From contig NZ_AVPK01000001.1 of the NCBI RefSeq assembly GCF_000768685.1, forward strand, positions 434,001-498,000: DNA of 64,000 nucleotides. The letters run 5' to 3'. The notes beneath the pieces are model-generated. The model made no database searches, was not told the DNA's origin, and saw nothing but the letters and a program-made list of their open reading frames with translations. Below, in pieces: positions 1-10,395 of the stretch. The stretch comes from Knoellia subterranea KCTC 19937 (lineage in GTDB: Bacteria; Actinomycetota; Actinomycetes; Actinomycetales; Dermatophilaceae). Within the stretch, counting starts at the first letter, position 1, and the number at the start of each line of letters is the position of its first letter. The position numbers were made by a program, and so were the translations under genes.

Positions 1-1679
1 CGGGACTCAAGCACGACCCCTCGTGGTTCCGCACGGCCGTGTTCTACGAGGTGCTGGTGCGGGCCTTCGGAGACTCCAACGGGTCGGGTGCCGGAGACTT
101 CCAGGGCGTCATCAACCGGCTCGACTATCTCCAGTGGCTCGGTGTCGACTGCCTGTGGCTGCCGCCGTTCTATGCGAGCCCGTTGCGCGACGGCGGCTAC
201 GACATCGCCGACTACACGCAGGTCCTGCCCGAGTTCGGCACGCTCCCCGACTTCCAGCAGCTCATCACCGAGGCGCACGCGCGCGGCATCCGGATCATCA
301 CCGACTTCGTCATGAACCACACGAGCGACCAGCACCCGTGGTTCCAGGCGTCCCGCTCGGACCCGGACGGCCCCTACGGCGACTTCTACGTCTGGTCCGA
401 CACCGACGACAAATACACCGACGCCCGCATCATCTTCGTCGACACCGAGACGTCGAACTGGACCTTCGACCCCATCCGTCGGCAGTTCTTCTGGCACCGC
501 TTCTTCTCCCACCAGCCGGACCTCAACTTCGAGAATCCGGCCGTGCACGAGGCGATGTTCGAGGTCGTCCGCTTCTGGATGGACATGGGCATCGACGGGT
601 TCCGACTCGACGCCGTGCCCTATCTCTTCGAGGAGGAGGGCCACAACGGCGAGAACCACCCGAAGACGCACGAGTTCCTCGCCCGACTGCGCGCCATGGT
701 CGACGAGGAGTACCCCGGCCGCATCCTCCTCGCCGAGGCGAACCAGCCCCCGCGCGACGTCGTCGACTACTTCGGCACCGAGGAGTCGCCGGAGTGCCAG
801 ATGTGCTTCCACTTCCCCGTCATGCCGATGCTCTACTACGCGCTGCGCGACCAGAAGGCGCAGCCGATCATCGACGTCCTCGCGGCCACCCCCGACATCC
901 CGCCGGGCACGCAGTGGGGCACCTTCCTGCGCAACCACGACGAGCTCACCCTCGAGATGGTGACGCCGGAGCAGCGCGCCGCGATGTACGGCTGGTACGC
1001 CCCCGACCCGCGCATGCGCGCCAACGTCGGCATCCGTCGCCGGCTCGCTCCCCTGCTCGACAACAGCCGCCCCGAGATCGAGCTGATCCACGCGCTCGTG
1101 CTCTCGCTGCCGGGGTCGCCGTGCCTCTATTACGGCGACGAGATCGGCATGGGCGACAACATCTGGCTCACCGACCGCGACGCCGTGCGCACCCCGATGC
1201 AGTGGACGCCGGACCGCAACGCCGGCTTCTCCGAGGCCGACCCGGGCAAGCTCTACCTCCCGATCATCAGCTCGCTCGTCTATCACTACAACGGCGTCAA
1301 CGTCGAGGCGCAGATGGCGACGGGCCACTCGCTGCTGCACTGGGTCCGCGGGATGCTCGGAGTGCGGCGTCTGCACCCGGCGTTCGGGCTCGGCGACTTC
1401 GCGATCGCCCCGACGGACAACCTGTCGATCCTCGCCTACACGCGGTCGCTCGCCGGGAGCCAGGACCAGGCCGGTGAGACGCTGCTCTGCGTCAACAACC
1501 TCTCCGACAAACCCCAGGCCGCAACGGTGCAGCTGCCGGAGTCGCTGGGCGAGAAGGAACTCTTCGACCTCTTCGGCGGAGCGAACTTCCCGTGGATCGC
1601 CGCCGACGGACGCGTCACCTTCACGATGGGCAGCCGCGACTTCTTCTGGCTGCGCATCGGCGAGGAGAGCCGTGGCTGA
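1..1679 (+). CDS. treS: Trehalose synthase / maltose glucosyltransferase TreS (5' end cut by window edge)
   Basis: GH13 enzyme that interconverts trehalose and maltose, feeding maltose to the maltokinase encoded next. The frame is already open at base 3 and reads [20 protein letters not shown], the usual TreS beginning, so only a few dozen N-terminal residues lie outside the window. The GH13 catalytic set is visible: nucleophile Asp in [10 protein letters not shown] (codon near 609), acid/base Glu in LLAEANQPP (near 735) and the third Asp in RNHDE (near 940). The C-terminal beta-domain ends normally at TGA 1677-1679. The stop overlaps the GTG start of the maltokinase, which argues for translational coupling. 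This start-overlap pattern repeats down the operon. Family assignment is firm; the real start cannot be seen. Confidence 0.95.
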   Translation, partial: GLKHDPSWFRTAVFYEVLVRAFGDSNGSGAGDFQGVINRLDYLQWLGVDCLWLPPFYASPLRDGGYDIADYTQVLPEFGTLPDFQQLITEAHARGIRIITDFVMNHTSDQHPWFQASRSDPDGPYGDFYVWSDTDDKYTDARIIFVDTETSNWTFDPIRRQFFWHRFFSHQPDLNFENPAVHEAMFEVVRFWMDMGIDGFRLDAVPYLFEEEGHNGENHPKTHEFLARLRAMVDEEYPGRILLAEANQPPRDVVDYFGTEESPECQMCFHFPVMPMLYYALRDQKAQPIIDVLAATPDIPPGTQWGTFLRNHDELTLEMVTPEQRAAMYGWYAPDPRMRANVGIRRRLAPLLDNSRPEIELIHALVLSLPGSPCLYYGDEIGMGDNIWLTDRDAVRTPMQWTPDRNAGFSEADPGKLYLPIISSLVYHYNGVNVEAQMATGHSLLHWVRGMLGVRRLHPAFGLGDFAIAPTDNLSILAYTRSLAGSQDQAGETLLCVNNLSDKPQAATVQLPESLGEKELFDLFGGANFPWIAADGRVTFTMGSRDFFWLRIGEESRG

Positions 1680-3210
1680 AATCCTCGATGCGACCCTCAC
1701 GCCGAGCAAGCGGGAGCTCGTCGAGGCGTGGATGGGTTCACAGCGTTGGTATGCCGGCAAGGGCACCTCGCCGGACGTCCGTCGCCTTGCGTCGTGGAGA
1801 CTCGGCGACCCGGCCGGGCAGGTCGGCGTCGAGGTCATGATCGTGGCGGACGTGTCGGGCGCTTCCCCGGTGGTCTACCAGGTGCCGCTCACCTATCGCG
1901 GGGCACCGCTCCCCGGGGCTGAGGACGCGCTCGTCGGGACCATGGAGCATTCCGTCCTCGGGCCGCGGTGGGTCTACGACGCACCCCACGACCCGGTCTA
2001 TACCACTGCGCTCCTCGAATTGATCCAAGGTCGGGTACGAGCCGAATCCAGCTCTGCCAGTGACGAATTCGACGACACCGTGGTTGCGACCGCCGGCCCG
2101 ACCTGGTCCCACGCGGTGACCGTGCGCGGATCGTCAGTGCTCAAGGGCGAGCAGTCGAACACCTCGATCGTCCTCGACTGCGTGTCCGCCGACGGGTCTG
2201 CGCTGCCGGTCATCGTCAAGGTGTTCCGGATGTTGTCAGCTGGCGAGAACCCCGACGTCGTGCTCCAGTCGGCGCTGCGTGCAGCCGGGTCCGAACGCGT
2301 GCCCGCCGTCGTCGGATCCGTTGCAGGACAGTGGCCCGAGCCCGATCCGGCCGCGACCGCGGACGGTGAGACGAACGCGGACGGCGGGCGGACGGCATAC
2401 GGGCACTTCGTCTTTGCCCAGGAGTTCCTGCCCGGCGTCGAGGACGCGTGGCGGGTCGCGCTGCGCGCGGTCCGACTCGGCGAGGACTTCACGGGTCCGG
2501 CGCGCGCCCTCGGGGAGGCCACCGCCGAAGTGCACGCGACCCTCGCGACCGCCCTCGGCACGACGGCCACGAGTCCCGACGTCGCCCGAACCATCGTCGA
2601 CGAGATGCGCGCTCGATATGCCGCGGCCGCCGACGAGGTCCCCGCCCTGCACGACCACGACGCGGCTGTGGCGGCGATCCTTGATGCCGCCCTCGACGTG
2701 AATTGGCCTGCGCTGCAACGGATCCACGGCGACTACCACCTCGGACAGGTGCTGCACACCACCGACGACGGGTGGATGCTGCTCGACTTCGAGGGCGAGC
2801 CGCTGCGGCCCCTCGCCGAGCGCAGCCAGCCCGACCAGTGGATCCGCGACATCGCCGGGATGCTCCGCTCCTTCGACTACGCCGGCGGCGCCGTCGAGCA
2901 CTCCGGCGGCGAGTCCGCGCGGGCGTGGGTGGCGAGCGCGCAACAGGCCTTCCTCGACGGCTATGCCGCGGTGGCTCATGAGGACCCGCGCCGTCGCCCG
3001 GCTCTGCTTGCCGCCTTCGAGCTCGACAAGGCGATGTACGAAGTCGTCTACGAAGTCCGCAACCGTCCGTCGTGGGTCGACATCCCGCTGGCTGCCATCG
3101 AGCGCCTCGCGACGCAGTTCTCGACCCCGCCCGACTCCCCCGCACCGTCCACGACAACGTCCGCACCCGACGCACCCGACGCATCCGCAGCACAGGAGGA
3201 CACCCCGTGA
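1672..3210 (+). CDS. mak: Maltokinase (Mak/Pep2)
   Basis: ATP-dependent kinase making maltose-1-phosphate, the donor used by GlgE to build alpha-1,4-glucan. The chosen GTG start at 1672 gives a 512-residue protein beginning [20 protein letters not shown], and it overlaps the treS stop. The aminoglycoside-phosphotransferase-like kinase core is seen in [11 protein letters not shown] (about residue 352, catalytic-loop Asp) and LLDFEGEP (about residue 373, metal-binding Asp). QRWYAGKG near the N-terminus is typical of the family cap domain. Its last codon overlaps the GTG of glgB, so treS, mak and glgB read as one unit. GlgE itself is not in the window and would be expected upstream. Length and motifs fit the family; no oddity seen. 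Confidence 0.94.
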   Translation: MAEILDATLTPSKRELVEAWMGSQRWYAGKGTSPDVRRLASWRLGDPAGQVGVEVMIVADVSGASPVVYQVPLTYRGAPLPGAEDALVGTMEHSVLGPRWVYDAPHDPVYTTALLELIQGRVRAESSSASDEFDDTVVATAGPTWSHAVTVRGSSVLKGEQSNTSIVLDCVSADGSALPVIVKVFRMLSAGENPDVVLQSALRAAGSERVPAVVGSVAGQWPEPDPAATADGETNADGGRTAYGHFVFAQEFLPGVEDAWRVALRAVRLGEDFTGPARALGEATAEVHATLATALGTTATSPDVARTIVDEMRARYAAAADEVPALHDHDAAVAAILDAALDVNWPALQRIHGDYHLGQVLHTTDDGWMLLDFEGEPLRPLAERSQPDQWIRDIAGMLRSFDYAGGAVEHSGGESARAWVASAQQAFLDGYAAVAHEDPRRRPALLAAFELDKAMYEVVYEVRNRPSWVDIPLAAIERLATQFSTPPDSPAPSTTTSAPDAPDASAAQEDTP

Positions 3211-5579
3211 CCCCGACCCCTGCCCACGAAGTCAGCGGTGCCATCAACGCCCTCCTCCAGGGGCGGCACCAACAGCCGCACGACCTCCTCGGCCAGCACC
3301 TCGAGGACGGCGGCCTGCGCATCCGCGCACTGCGTCCCATGGCTGCCGGCGTGCGCGTGCACTTCGCCGACGGCGAGGTGATGTCGCTCGACCACGAGGC
3401 GGAGGGCGTGTGGTCGGCCGTGCGTGAGGGCGCCACGGAGACGATGGACTACCGGCTGCTCGTCAACTGGGGCGACGGCTACGAGCACGTGCAGGACGAC
3501 CCCTATCGCTTCGCTCCAACGCTCGGTGAGATCGACCTGCACCTCGTCGGCGAGGGGCGCCACGAGGAGCTGTGGACGGTGCTCGGGGCACGCGTGCACG
3601 AGTACCCCGGGCCGCTCGGCACCGTGCGCGGGACGTCGTTCGCGGTGTGGGCACCGCGGGCCAAGGCGGTCCGCGTCGTCGGCGACTTCAACGGCTGGGA
3701 CGGTCGCGTCCACCCGATGCGACTCATCGGCAAGAGCGGCGTCTGGGAGCTGTTCATCCCCGAGGTCGGTGCCGGCGCGGTCTACAAGTACGAGATCCGT
3801 GGTGCCGACGACGTCGTCCGCACGAAGGCCGACCCGATGGCCCGGCGCACCGAGGTGCCGCCGCTCACGGGTTCGGTCGTCGACGAGGCCGGGCACGAGT
3901 GGGGCGACTCCGACTGGATGACAGCCCGCGCCGAGGGCAACCCGCACAACGGCCCGATGAGCGTCTACGAAGTGCACCTCGGCTCGTGGCGACAGGGCCT
4001 GTCCTACCGCGAGCTCGCCGAGCATCTCGTGAACTACGTCCTCGACCTCGGGTTCACCCACGTCGAGTTCCTGCCCGTGATGGAGCACCCCTACGGGCCG
4101 TCGTGGGGCTATCAGGTGACCGGCTACTACGCGCCGACGTCGCGCTTCGGGACGCCGGACGACTTCAAGTTCCTCGTCGACACGCTGCACCAGGCCGGGA
4201 TCGGCGTCATCCTCGACTGGGTTCCGGGACACTTCCCCCGCGATGAGTGGGCGCTGGCTCGCTTCGACGGGCTGCCCCTCTATGAGCACCCCGACCCGCG
4301 ACGCGGCGACCAGCCCGACTGGGGCACGCACATCTTCGACTTCGGCCGCCTCGAGGTCCGCAACTTCCTCGTCGCCAACGCCCTCTACTGGCTCGAGGAA
4401 TTCCACGTCGACGGACTGCGCGTCGACGCCGTCGCCTCGATGCTCTATCTCGACTACTCCCGCAACGACGGCGAGTGGCTGCCCAACGTCCACGGCGGAC
4501 GCGAGCACCTCGAGGCGATCGGGCTGCTGCAGGAAACCAACGCCACGGCATACAAAAGGGTCCCCGGCATCGTCACGATCGCCGAGGAATCGACCTCCTG
4601 GCCCGGTGTCACCAAGGCGACGAGCGGCGGCGGCCTCGGGTTCGGGCTGAAGTGGAACATGGGCTGGATGAACGACTCGCTGCGCTATCTCGGCGAGCGG
4701 CCCTACGACCGGCAGCATCATCACGGCCTGCTGACGTTCGCGCTGATGTATGCGTTCAGCGAGAACTACGTCCTGCCGATCAGCCACGACGAGGTCGTCC
4801 ACGGCAAGGGCTCGCTCGTGAACAAGGCGCCTGGCAACCGCCAGGAGCAACTCGCGACCGTGCGGGCCTTCCTCGCCTACATGTGGGCGCACCCCGGCAA
4901 GCAGCTCCTCTTCATGGGCTGCGAGTTCGCCCAGCCGAGCGAGTGGGCCGACGGCAAGTCGCTCGACTGGTGGCTCCTTGACCAGCCCGCGCACTATCGC
5001 GTCCACAACCTCGTCAAGGAGCTCAACCGCGTCTATCGCGGACACCCGGCGCTGTGGTCGCTCGACTCCCAGCCGGCCGGCTTCGAATGGCTCGACGCGG
5101 ACGACAACCGGGGCAACACGTACTCGTTCGTCCGGTTCGAGGACGCCTCGCGGCAGTCGGGCGACGCTGTCGTGTGTGTCGTGAACTTCGGTGGTGACGC
5201 CAAGGAATGGCTGCGCGTCGGTGTGCCCTTCGGCGGCCAGTGGAAGGTCATCCTCGACACCAGCGGCTACGACCAGCACGGCACCCCGAGCCAGGCCGAC
5301 AACATCCTCGACGCCGCGCACGAGGGGTGGAACAACCAGCCCTTCCACGTCACCGTCCGCCTCGCCGGGCTCACCGCGCTCTACCTCGCGCCCGTCGTCG
5401 ATGAATCGGAGCCCGACGCCGCGTCCGAGTCCGAGCTCGAGTCCGACGATCCCGCTCCCAAGGCCGAGTCCGACGAGCCCACTGCCGAGCTCGAGCCCGC
5501 GTCGGAGGCGGTCGCCGAACCGGACACCACAGAGCCAGCGGACGCATCCGCACCCAACCCCGCGAAGGAGACGCCGTGA
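3207..5579 (+). CDS. glgB: 1,4-alpha-glucan branching enzyme GlgB with acidic C-terminal tail
   Basis: GH13 branching enzyme that introduces alpha-1,6 branches in glycogen or the related cytosolic glucan. Start chosen at GTG 3207, which overlaps the maltokinase stop (GTGA) and gives 790 residues. An N-terminal beta-sandwich/CBM48 region precedes the TIM barrel. Catalytic motifs are [10 protein letters not shown] (Asp, about residue 406), IVTIAEES (Glu, about 457) and [10 protein letters not shown] (Asp, about 525). After the normal end of the fold, from about residue 731, a roughly 60-residue tail very rich in Glu, Asp, Ser, Pro and Ala follows. It is low complexity and probably disordered; its role is unknown. 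The stop overlaps the pgm start, continuing the coupled operon. Confidence 0.96.
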   Translation: MTPTPAHEVSGAINALLQGRHQQPHDLLGQHLEDGGLRIRALRPMAAGVRVHFADGEVMSLDHEAEGVWSAVREGATETMDYRLLVNWGDGYEHVQDDPYRFAPTLGEIDLHLVGEGRHEELWTVLGARVHEYPGPLGTVRGTSFAVWAPRAKAVRVVGDFNGWDGRVHPMRLIGKSGVWELFIPEVGAGAVYKYEIRGADDVVRTKADPMARRTEVPPLTGSVVDEAGHEWGDSDWMTARAEGNPHNGPMSVYEVHLGSWRQGLSYRELAEHLVNYVLDLGFTHVEFLPVMEHPYGPSWGYQVTGYYAPTSRFGTPDDFKFLVDTLHQAGIGVILDWVPGHFPRDEWALARFDGLPLYEHPDPRRGDQPDWGTHIFDFGRLEVRNFLVANALYWLEEFHVDGLRVDAVASMLYLDYSRNDGEWLPNVHGGREHLEAIGLLQETNATAYKRVPGIVTIAEESTSWPGVTKATSGGGLGFGLKWNMGWMNDSLRYLGERPYDRQHHHGLLTFALMYAFSENYVLPISHDEVVHGKGSLVNKAPGNRQEQLATVRAFLAYMWAHPGKQLLFMGCEFAQPSEWADGKSLDWWLLDQPAHYRVHNLVKELNRVYRGHPALWSLDSQPAGFEWLDADDNRGNTYSFVRFEDASRQSGDAVVCVVNFGGDAKEWLRVGVPFGGQWKVILDTSGYDQHGTPSQADNILDAAHEGWNNQPFHVTVRLAGLTALYLAPVVDESEPDAASESELESDDPAPKAESDEPTAELEPASEAVAEPDTTEPADASAPNPAKETP

Positions 5580-7240
5580 CGACCTCTCGCGCCGGACAGC
5601 CGGCCCAGCCCTCCGACCTCGTCGACCTCCCCCACCTGGTCACGTCCTACTACGCGCTCAAGCCCGACCCCGACAACATCGACCAGCAGGTCGCCTTCGG
5701 CACGTCCGGTCACCGCGGGTCGTCGCTGAAGACGGCGTTCAACGAGGACCACATCCTCGCGACGACCCAGGCGATCGTCGACTACCGCCGGTCGCAGGGC
5801 TTCGATGGACCGCTCTTCCTCGGGCGTGACACCCACGGCCTCTCCGAGCCGGCGTGGGCATCGGCGCTCGAGGTCCTGGCGGCCAACGACGTCACCGTCC
5901 TCGTCGACTCGGCCGACCGCTACACGCCGACACCTGCGGTGTCGCACGCGATCCTCGTCGCCAATCGCGGCAAGGTCACCGGAGTCGACGGTATGCCGTC
6001 CGGCGCCGGTCTCGCAGACGGCATCGTCGTGACGCCGTCGCACAACCCGCCCTCCGACGGTGGGTTCAAGTACAACCCCCCACACGGCGGTCCGGCCGAC
6101 TCGGATGCGACGAAAACCATTGCGGCGAGGGCCAATGAGCTCATCAAGGGTGGTTTGAAGGACGTCAAGCGGATCCCGTTCGCGCGCGCACGAGCCAGCG
6201 CGACGGCATACGACTTCCTGGGAACGTACGTCGACGACCTGCCCAACGTCGTCGACCTCGCCCGCATCAAGGAAGCGGGGATCCGCATCGGCGCCGACCC
6301 GCTCGGCGGCGCTGCGGTCGACTATTGGGGCGCGATCGCGGAGCGGCACGGCATCGACCTCACCGTCGTCAACCCGCTCGTTGACGCGACGTGGCGGTTC
6401 ATGACGCTCGACTGGGACGAGAAGATCCGGATGGACTGCTCGTCGCCGTCGGCGATGGCGTCGCTCATCGGGCGCAAGGACGAGTACGACATCGCGACCG
6501 GCAACGACGCCGACTCCGACCGTCACGGCATCGTCACGCCCGATGCCGGACTGATGAACCCCAACCACTATCTCGCCGTCGCGATCCAGTACCTCTACGG
6601 TGGCGCGCGACCGCAGTGGCGCGAGGACGGATTCATCGGCAAGACGCTCGTGTCGAGCTCGATGATCGACCGCGTCGCAGCAGACCTCGGTCGTCGGCTC
6701 GTCGAGGTGCCGGTCGGCTTCAAGTGGTTCGTGCCGGGGCTGCTCGACGGCTCCGGACCCTTCGGTGGGGAGGAGTCTGCTGGCGCGTCGTTCCTCCGCA
6801 TGGACGGGTCAGTCTGGACCACGGACAAGGACGGCATCATCCTCGCCCTCCTCGCCTCCGAGATCCTTGCGGCGACGGGCAAGACCCCGAGCGAGCACTA
6901 CGGCGAGCTGACAGCGCGACACGGCACACCGGCATACGCGCGCATTGACGCCGCAGCGAACCGCGAGCAGAAGGCGAAGCTGGCCGCCCTGTCCCCCGCC
7001 GCCGTAACGGCGGAAACCCTTGCGGGAGAACCGATCTCGGCCAAGCTGACCGAAGCACCGGGCAACGGTGCGGCGATCGGCGGACTCAAGGTCGTCACCG
7101 AGTCGGCATGGTTCGCGGCGCGGCCGAGTGGCACCGAGGACGTCTACAAGATCTATGCCGAGAGCTTCAAGGGCGAGGACCATCTCGCCCAGGTGCAGGC
7201 CGAAGCGAAGGACGTGGTCAGCGCTGCGCTCGGGGCCTGA
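5576..7240 (+). CDS. pgm: Phosphoglucomutase (alpha-D-glucose phosphate-specific)
   Basis: Interconverts glucose-1-phosphate and glucose-6-phosphate, linking the glucan operon to central metabolism. GTG start at 5576 overlaps the glgB stop by four bases. The 554-residue length fits the bacterial Pgm family. The signature regions are [10 protein letters not shown] near residue 42, the phosphoserine loop [11 protein letters not shown] (Ser near residue 155), the metal loop [10 protein letters not shown] near 310 and the phosphate-binding [10 protein letters not shown] near 515. It ends only two bases from the stop of the convergent YeiH-type gene, leaving no room for a dedicated terminator between them. 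Confidence 0.96.
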   Translation: MTTSRAGQPAQPSDLVDLPHLVTSYYALKPDPDNIDQQVAFGTSGHRGSSLKTAFNEDHILATTQAIVDYRRSQGFDGPLFLGRDTHGLSEPAWASALEVLAANDVTVLVDSADRYTPTPAVSHAILVANRGKVTGVDGMPSGAGLADGIVVTPSHNPPSDGGFKYNPPHGGPADSDATKTIAARANELIKGGLKDVKRIPFARARASATAYDFLGTYVDDLPNVVDLARIKEAGIRIGADPLGGAAVDYWGAIAERHGIDLTVVNPLVDATWRFMTLDWDEKIRMDCSSPSAMASLIGRKDEYDIATGNDADSDRHGIVTPDAGLMNPNHYLAVAIQYLYGGARPQWREDGFIGKTLVSSSMIDRVAADLGRRLVEVPVGFKWFVPGLLDGSGPFGGEESAGASFLRMDGSVWTTDKDGIILALLASEILAATGKTPSEHYGELTARHGTPAYARIDAAANREQKAKLAALSPAAVTAETLAGEPISAKLTEAPGNGAAIGGLKVVTESAWFAARPSGTEDVYKIYAESFKGEDHLAQVQAEAKDVVSAALGA

Positions 7241-7242
7241 CG

Positions 7243-8241
7243 TCAGCCGACGAGGAGGACACCGCCGGTCGCGATGACGGTGACGGTGGCGGTCGACACC
7301 GCGCCGAGGAGCACCGTCCGTCCGCCCAGTCGACGCAGACCCGCGATCCGCACACCCATGCCCAGAGCGAACATGGCCGTGGCGAGCAGCAGCGTCTGAA
7401 CGGTCGCAGCGACGTCGCGTGCGGCCGCCGGCACGTCGAACGACGAGCGGATCGCCACGGCCGCGAGGAAGCCGACGACGAAGAGCGGGACGATCGGCGG
7501 CAAGGTCCCCGTTGCGCCCCGGTCCCGGTTCTGGGTGCGTCGCCACAGGCTGATTCCGGCCATGACGGGCGCGAGCAGCACCACCCGGGCGAGCTTGACC
7601 AGGACGGCCACGGCCAGCGCACCTGAGCCGATGATCCCGCCGGCGGCGACGACCTGGGCCACTTCGTGGATGGAAGCACCGGCGAGCACCCCTCGGGCCT
7701 CCGGTCCGAGCCCGAGCGCAAGGCCGAGCAACGGGGCGAGGCCGATCATCAGGCTGCCGAAGACGACCACCAGGGCCACGCTCCCCGCCACGTCCTCCTC
7801 GTCGGCGTCGATCACCCCATCGACAGCTGCGACGGCGGCCGCTCCGCAGATCGAGAAGCCGCAGGCGATGAGCAACCGCTGAGTCGGCGGCACCCCGAGG
7901 GCCTTGCCCCACGCCAGCGTGAGGACGATGCCGCCAGCCACCACTCCCACCACGACGGCGAGCACACCGGGCCCGAGAGCGAGCACGGCCTGGAGCGGGA
8001 CGGACAGTCCGAGCAGGACGATGCCCCAGCGGAGGACACGACGGGACGCGACGGCCACGCCGGGCGCCAGGGTCGTCGAGACACCCAGCGTGTTCGCCGC
8101 ACCGATGCCGAGCAGGATAGCGACGAGCAGGGTGCTGAGCGCGGGGACGAGGTGGTGCACACCAAGGGCGAGCAGGCCCCCGATGAGGCAGAGGACGAGC
8201 CCGGGTAGGGCCCTGGTGGGTGCAGATGGTGCTGCGGACAT
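7243..8241 (-). CDS. YeiH/UPF0324 family putative sulfate exporter
   Basis: Integral membrane protein of 332 residues, almost entirely hydrophobic, with about ten predicted membrane segments. The pattern LLVAILLGIGAAN, LRWGIVLLGL and LIACGFSICGAAA is characteristic of the YeiH/UPF0324 family, whose members are commonly annotated as putative sulfate exporters; the substrate is not proven. ATG start at 8241. It is divergent from a LysR regulator across about 70 bases, the classic arrangement for a LysR-controlled transporter, so the neighbouring regulator is its likely controller (inference). Confidence 0.85.
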   Translation of the reverse strand: MSAAPSAPTRALPGLVLCLIGGLLALGVHHLVPALSTLLVAILLGIGAANTLGVSTTLAPGVAVASRRVLRWGIVLLGLSVPLQAVLALGPGVLAVVVGVVAGGIVLTLAWGKALGVPPTQRLLIACGFSICGAAAVAAVDGVIDADEEDVAGSVALVVVFGSLMIGLAPLLGLALGLGPEARGVLAGASIHEVAQVVAAGGIIGSGALAVAVLVKLARVVLLAPVMAGISLWRRTQNRDRGATGTLPPIVPLFVVGFLAAVAIRSSFDVPAAARDVAATVQTLLLATAMFALGMGVRIAGLRRLGGRTVLLGAVSTATVTVIATGGVLLVG

Positions 8242-8295
8242 GGTTCCAGCCTCGATGCCCGCGATCGCCCGGAGTAGACCTCAAAACCGCTAAGG

Positions 8296-8316
8296 CCCAT
8301 ATCATCCTGATATGGG
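8296..8316. promoter_or_regulatory. Perfect 9-3-9 inverted repeat over the LysR start: operator and leaderless -10
   Basis: CCCATATCA-TCC-TGATATGGG is a perfect inverted repeat whose right arm contains the ATG of the LysR gene (8312). Within the left part, TATCAT at 8300-8305 fits an actinobacterial -10 (TAnnnT) lying six bases before the ATG, which would give a leaderless mRNA. A LysR protein bound here would block its own transcription and could act on the divergent YeiH promoter. Symmetry and position are observed; binding is inferred. Confidence 0.6.
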
Positions 8317-9217
8317 TGCTCCACGCTGGCCGGACCTCGGCGTCCTCGAACTTCTGACCGCGGTCGGGTCGACGGGCAGTCTCGGGGCGGCCGCCAGGCA
8401 GGTCGGCATGGCCCAACCCAACGCCAGTCGGGCACTACGTGGGCTCGAGCGCGATCTGGGCCTCTCACTCGTCCACCGCAGCCCTCGGGGCTCTCGGCTC
8501 ACGACGCACGGCCTCCTCGTCGTCGAGTGGGCTGCGGCCGTCCTCGAGCCAGCGTTGCGCTTCGGCCTGGCCTGCGATTCGCTCCGGTCCCACGCTCGGG
8601 GTCGGCTGGGTGTGGCCGCGAGTCGCACGATCGCGGAGTATGCCGTGCCGCAATGGCTCTCCACGTTGCGCGAGGAGTCGCCAGAGGTGCAGGTCATGCT
8701 GCACGTCATGAACTCGGCCGAGGTGTGCGACGCCGTGCAGGAGGGCACGAGCGACCTCGGTTTCATCGAGGCACCGCGCGCGCCCCGAGGCCTCCGGTCG
8801 ACGGTGGTGGGCCGCGACCGACTGCTCGTCGTCGTCGCCCCCGCACACCCCTGGGCCCGTCGGCGGCGCCCGCTCACAGCGGCCGAACTCGCCCAGACGC
8901 CGCTCGTGCTGCGCGAACCGGGGTCCGGCACGCGCGAGACTCTGGAGGCCCGCCTCGCTCCGCTGGAGTTGGCGCCACCGGCGCTCGAACTGGGCAGCAA
9001 CGACTCGATCCGCATCTCCGTGGCGTCGGGGGCCGGGGCCACCGTCCTCAGTGAACTGGCCGTGCGTCAGGCCCTCGCGGCCGGCACGCTGGTCGAGGTG
9101 CCCGTGGCCGATCTCGACCTCGAGCGACGCTTCCGGGCCGTGTGGTCCGGGCCTGCCGCAGTGCGCGGACCGGCCAGCGACCTCGTCCGCATCGCACGCG
9201 CCACCGTCACCGCGTAA
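8312..9217 (+). CDS. LysR family transcriptional regulator
   Basis: 301-residue DNA-binding regulator. The N-terminal winged helix-turn-helix is seen around residues 12-65 (LLTAVGSTGSLGAAARQVGM, then SRALRGLERDLGLSLVHR), followed by a LysR substrate-binding fold with RDRLLVVVAPAHPW. No Shine-Dalgarno sequence precedes the ATG, but a -10-like TATCAT lies six bases upstream, consistent with leaderless translation. It is divergent to the YeiH-type exporter and probably regulates it in response to a small effector. It stops at TAA 9215-9217, immediately before the first of two 83-bp repeats. Confidence 0.92.
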   Translation: MGAPRWPDLGVLELLTAVGSTGSLGAAARQVGMAQPNASRALRGLERDLGLSLVHRSPRGSRLTTHGLLVVEWAAAVLEPALRFGLACDSLRSHARGRLGVAASRTIAEYAVPQWLSTLREESPEVQVMLHVMNSAEVCDAVQEGTSDLGFIEAPRAPRGLRSTVVGRDRLLVVVAPAHPWARRRRPLTAAELAQTPLVLREPGSGTRETLEARLAPLELAPPALELGSNDSIRISVASGAGATVLSELAVRQALAAGTLVEVPVADLDLERRFRAVWSGPAAVRGPASDLVRIARATVTA

Positions 9218-9218
9218 T

Positions 9219-9301
9219 GAACCCGGCTCCCGAGCCGCTTCTCATCTCGCGAGCCTCATCGATGCGGCTCGCGAGCACCCACCCGGCTCCCGAGCCGGGT
9301 C
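9219..9301. repeat. Flanking repeat copy A (83 bp) with a 30-bp near-palindrome
   Basis: Starts two bases after the LysR stop. It aligns to the copy at 10307-10389 with ten mismatches in 83 bases, at a constant offset of 1088 bp. It holds CCGGCTCCCGAGCCGG-type small palindromes and a 30-base core with arms CTCGCGAGCC and GGCTCGCGAG around ATCGAT. The core is the exact reverse complement of the core in the other copy. There is no T-tract, so it is not a textbook terminator, though it sits at a 3' end. Confidence 0.85.
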
Positions 9302-9387
9302 GGTTCGCACGCCGCCTCGGCATCCCTCACCCCGCCCTGTGGAGAACTCCGCGGCGCCTTCGACGAATTCGGGCACTCTTGCCCGTC

Positions 9388-10308
9388 ATGAGCACACTGA
9401 CCGGTCCACTCGCCGCCCTCGCGGCCGAGCACCACGGACTCGTGACGGCCGAACTGACTCGTGCCCGACACATTTCGCCATCAGTCGTGGCAGCGGCCCT
9501 GAGATCCGAGGCCCTGCACCGGATCAGGCCCGGCATCTTCGTCGACCATGGGGTGTGGGAGGCAACGCAGACGAGCGACAAGTACACCCTTCTGGTCCGC
9601 GGTGTGATGCTCGGCCACCCCCATTGGTTGGCCTCGCACCATGCCGGACTGGCCCTGCTGGGACTGCCGCTCTTCGGGCTCGACCTGAGTCTGGTCGACG
9701 TCGTCGCAGCGGTCCGAACGAGCAAGAGGCGCCCCGGACTCCACGTGCACGTCGCAACTGCCGAACAGCGGTCCCTCATCACGGACCCGACGATCACCTC
9801 GATCTCCGCCGCAGACGCATGTGTCCTGACGGCGGCCGACCACGGACTGGTGTCCGGCGTCGTCGCCATGGACGCGGCCCTCAAGCGAGGCATGACCACT
9901 GCCACCGCGCTGACGTCAGCCCTGGAGTCGTCCCACACGCGCTATGGCGCGGGACAGGCGCGTGCTGCCATTGCTGCCATCGATCCCCTGTGCGAGTCAC
10001 CCGGGGAGACACGCACACGGCTCATCCTCATGGCCGCCGGACTGGACGTCCGATCCCAGGTGTCACTCAAGGATGCTCGCGGCTTCATCGGGCGGGTGGA
10101 CTTCCTCGTCGGCGACCGGGTCGTGGTCGAGTTCGACGGGGCGGTGAAGTACGAAGGCCTCGAAGGCAAACGAGCCCTCATGGAGGAGAAGCAGCGCGAA
10201 GAACGGTTGCGGGATGCGGGGTTCCGCGTCGTCCGGCTGACCTGGGCCGACCTGAGCAGACCGGATCGGGTGGTGGCACGGGTCAGGGCGCAATTGGCCG
10301 CCGCGTGA
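9388..10308 (+). CDS. DUF559 / AbiEi-type protein with Vsr-like nuclease fold
   Basis: 306-residue protein starting at ATG 9388 (MSTLTGPLAALAAEHHGLVT). The N-terminal 50 residues look like the winged-helix antitoxin domain of type IV AbiEi proteins (HHGLVTAELTRARHISPSVV, then LHRIRPGIFVD). The C-terminus carries a DUF559-like PD-(D/E)XK core: VDFLVGD near residue 236, VVVEFDGAVKYEG near 248-255, then REERLRDAGFRVVRLTW. This architecture is common in actinobacteria, usually as an orphan of unknown function. No toxin partner is adjacent. A GGGCA-CTCT-TGCCC inverted repeat at 9371-9384 lies just before the ATG and could be an operator. The gene is bracketed by two related palindromic repeats, suggesting it moved or duplicated as a unit. 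Confidence 0.8.
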   Translation: MSTLTGPLAALAAEHHGLVTAELTRARHISPSVVAAALRSEALHRIRPGIFVDHGVWEATQTSDKYTLLVRGVMLGHPHWLASHHAGLALLGLPLFGLDLSLVDVVAAVRTSKRRPGLHVHVATAEQRSLITDPTITSISAADACVLTAADHGLVSGVVAMDAALKRGMTTATALTSALESSHTRYGAGQARAAIAAIDPLCESPGETRTRLILMAAGLDVRSQVSLKDARGFIGRVDFLVGDRVVVEFDGAVKYEGLEGKRALMEEKQREERLRDAGFRVVRLTWADLSRPDRVVARVRAQLAAA

Positions 10309-10389
10309 AACCGATTCCCGAGCCGCCCTTCATCTCGCGAGCCGCATCGATGAGGCTCGCGAGCACCGACCCGGCTCCCGAGCCGGATC
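10307..10389. repeat. Flanking repeat copy B (83 bp), core inverted relative to copy A
   Basis: Overlaps the last two bases of the DUF559 stop and ends six bases before the stop of the convergent ATP-grasp gene. The 30-base core reads CTCGCGAGCC-G-CATCGATG-A-GGCTCGCGAG, which is exactly copy A read on the opposite strand, while the flanks align directly. It may serve as a bidirectional 3'-end hairpin; the relation to copy A suggests duplication plus core inversion. Confidence 0.85.
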
Positions 10390-10395
10390 CAGCAG

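Noticed and set aside
3048-5348. 766-residue open frame on the minus strand
   Set aside because: It is fully antisense to glgB, has no family features and is explained by high GC, where third-position bias opens opposite frames.
9219-10389. Possible CRISPR or insertion-sequence ends
   Set aside because: Only two repeat copies, about 1 kb apart, no spacer series, no transposase and no target-site duplication seen.
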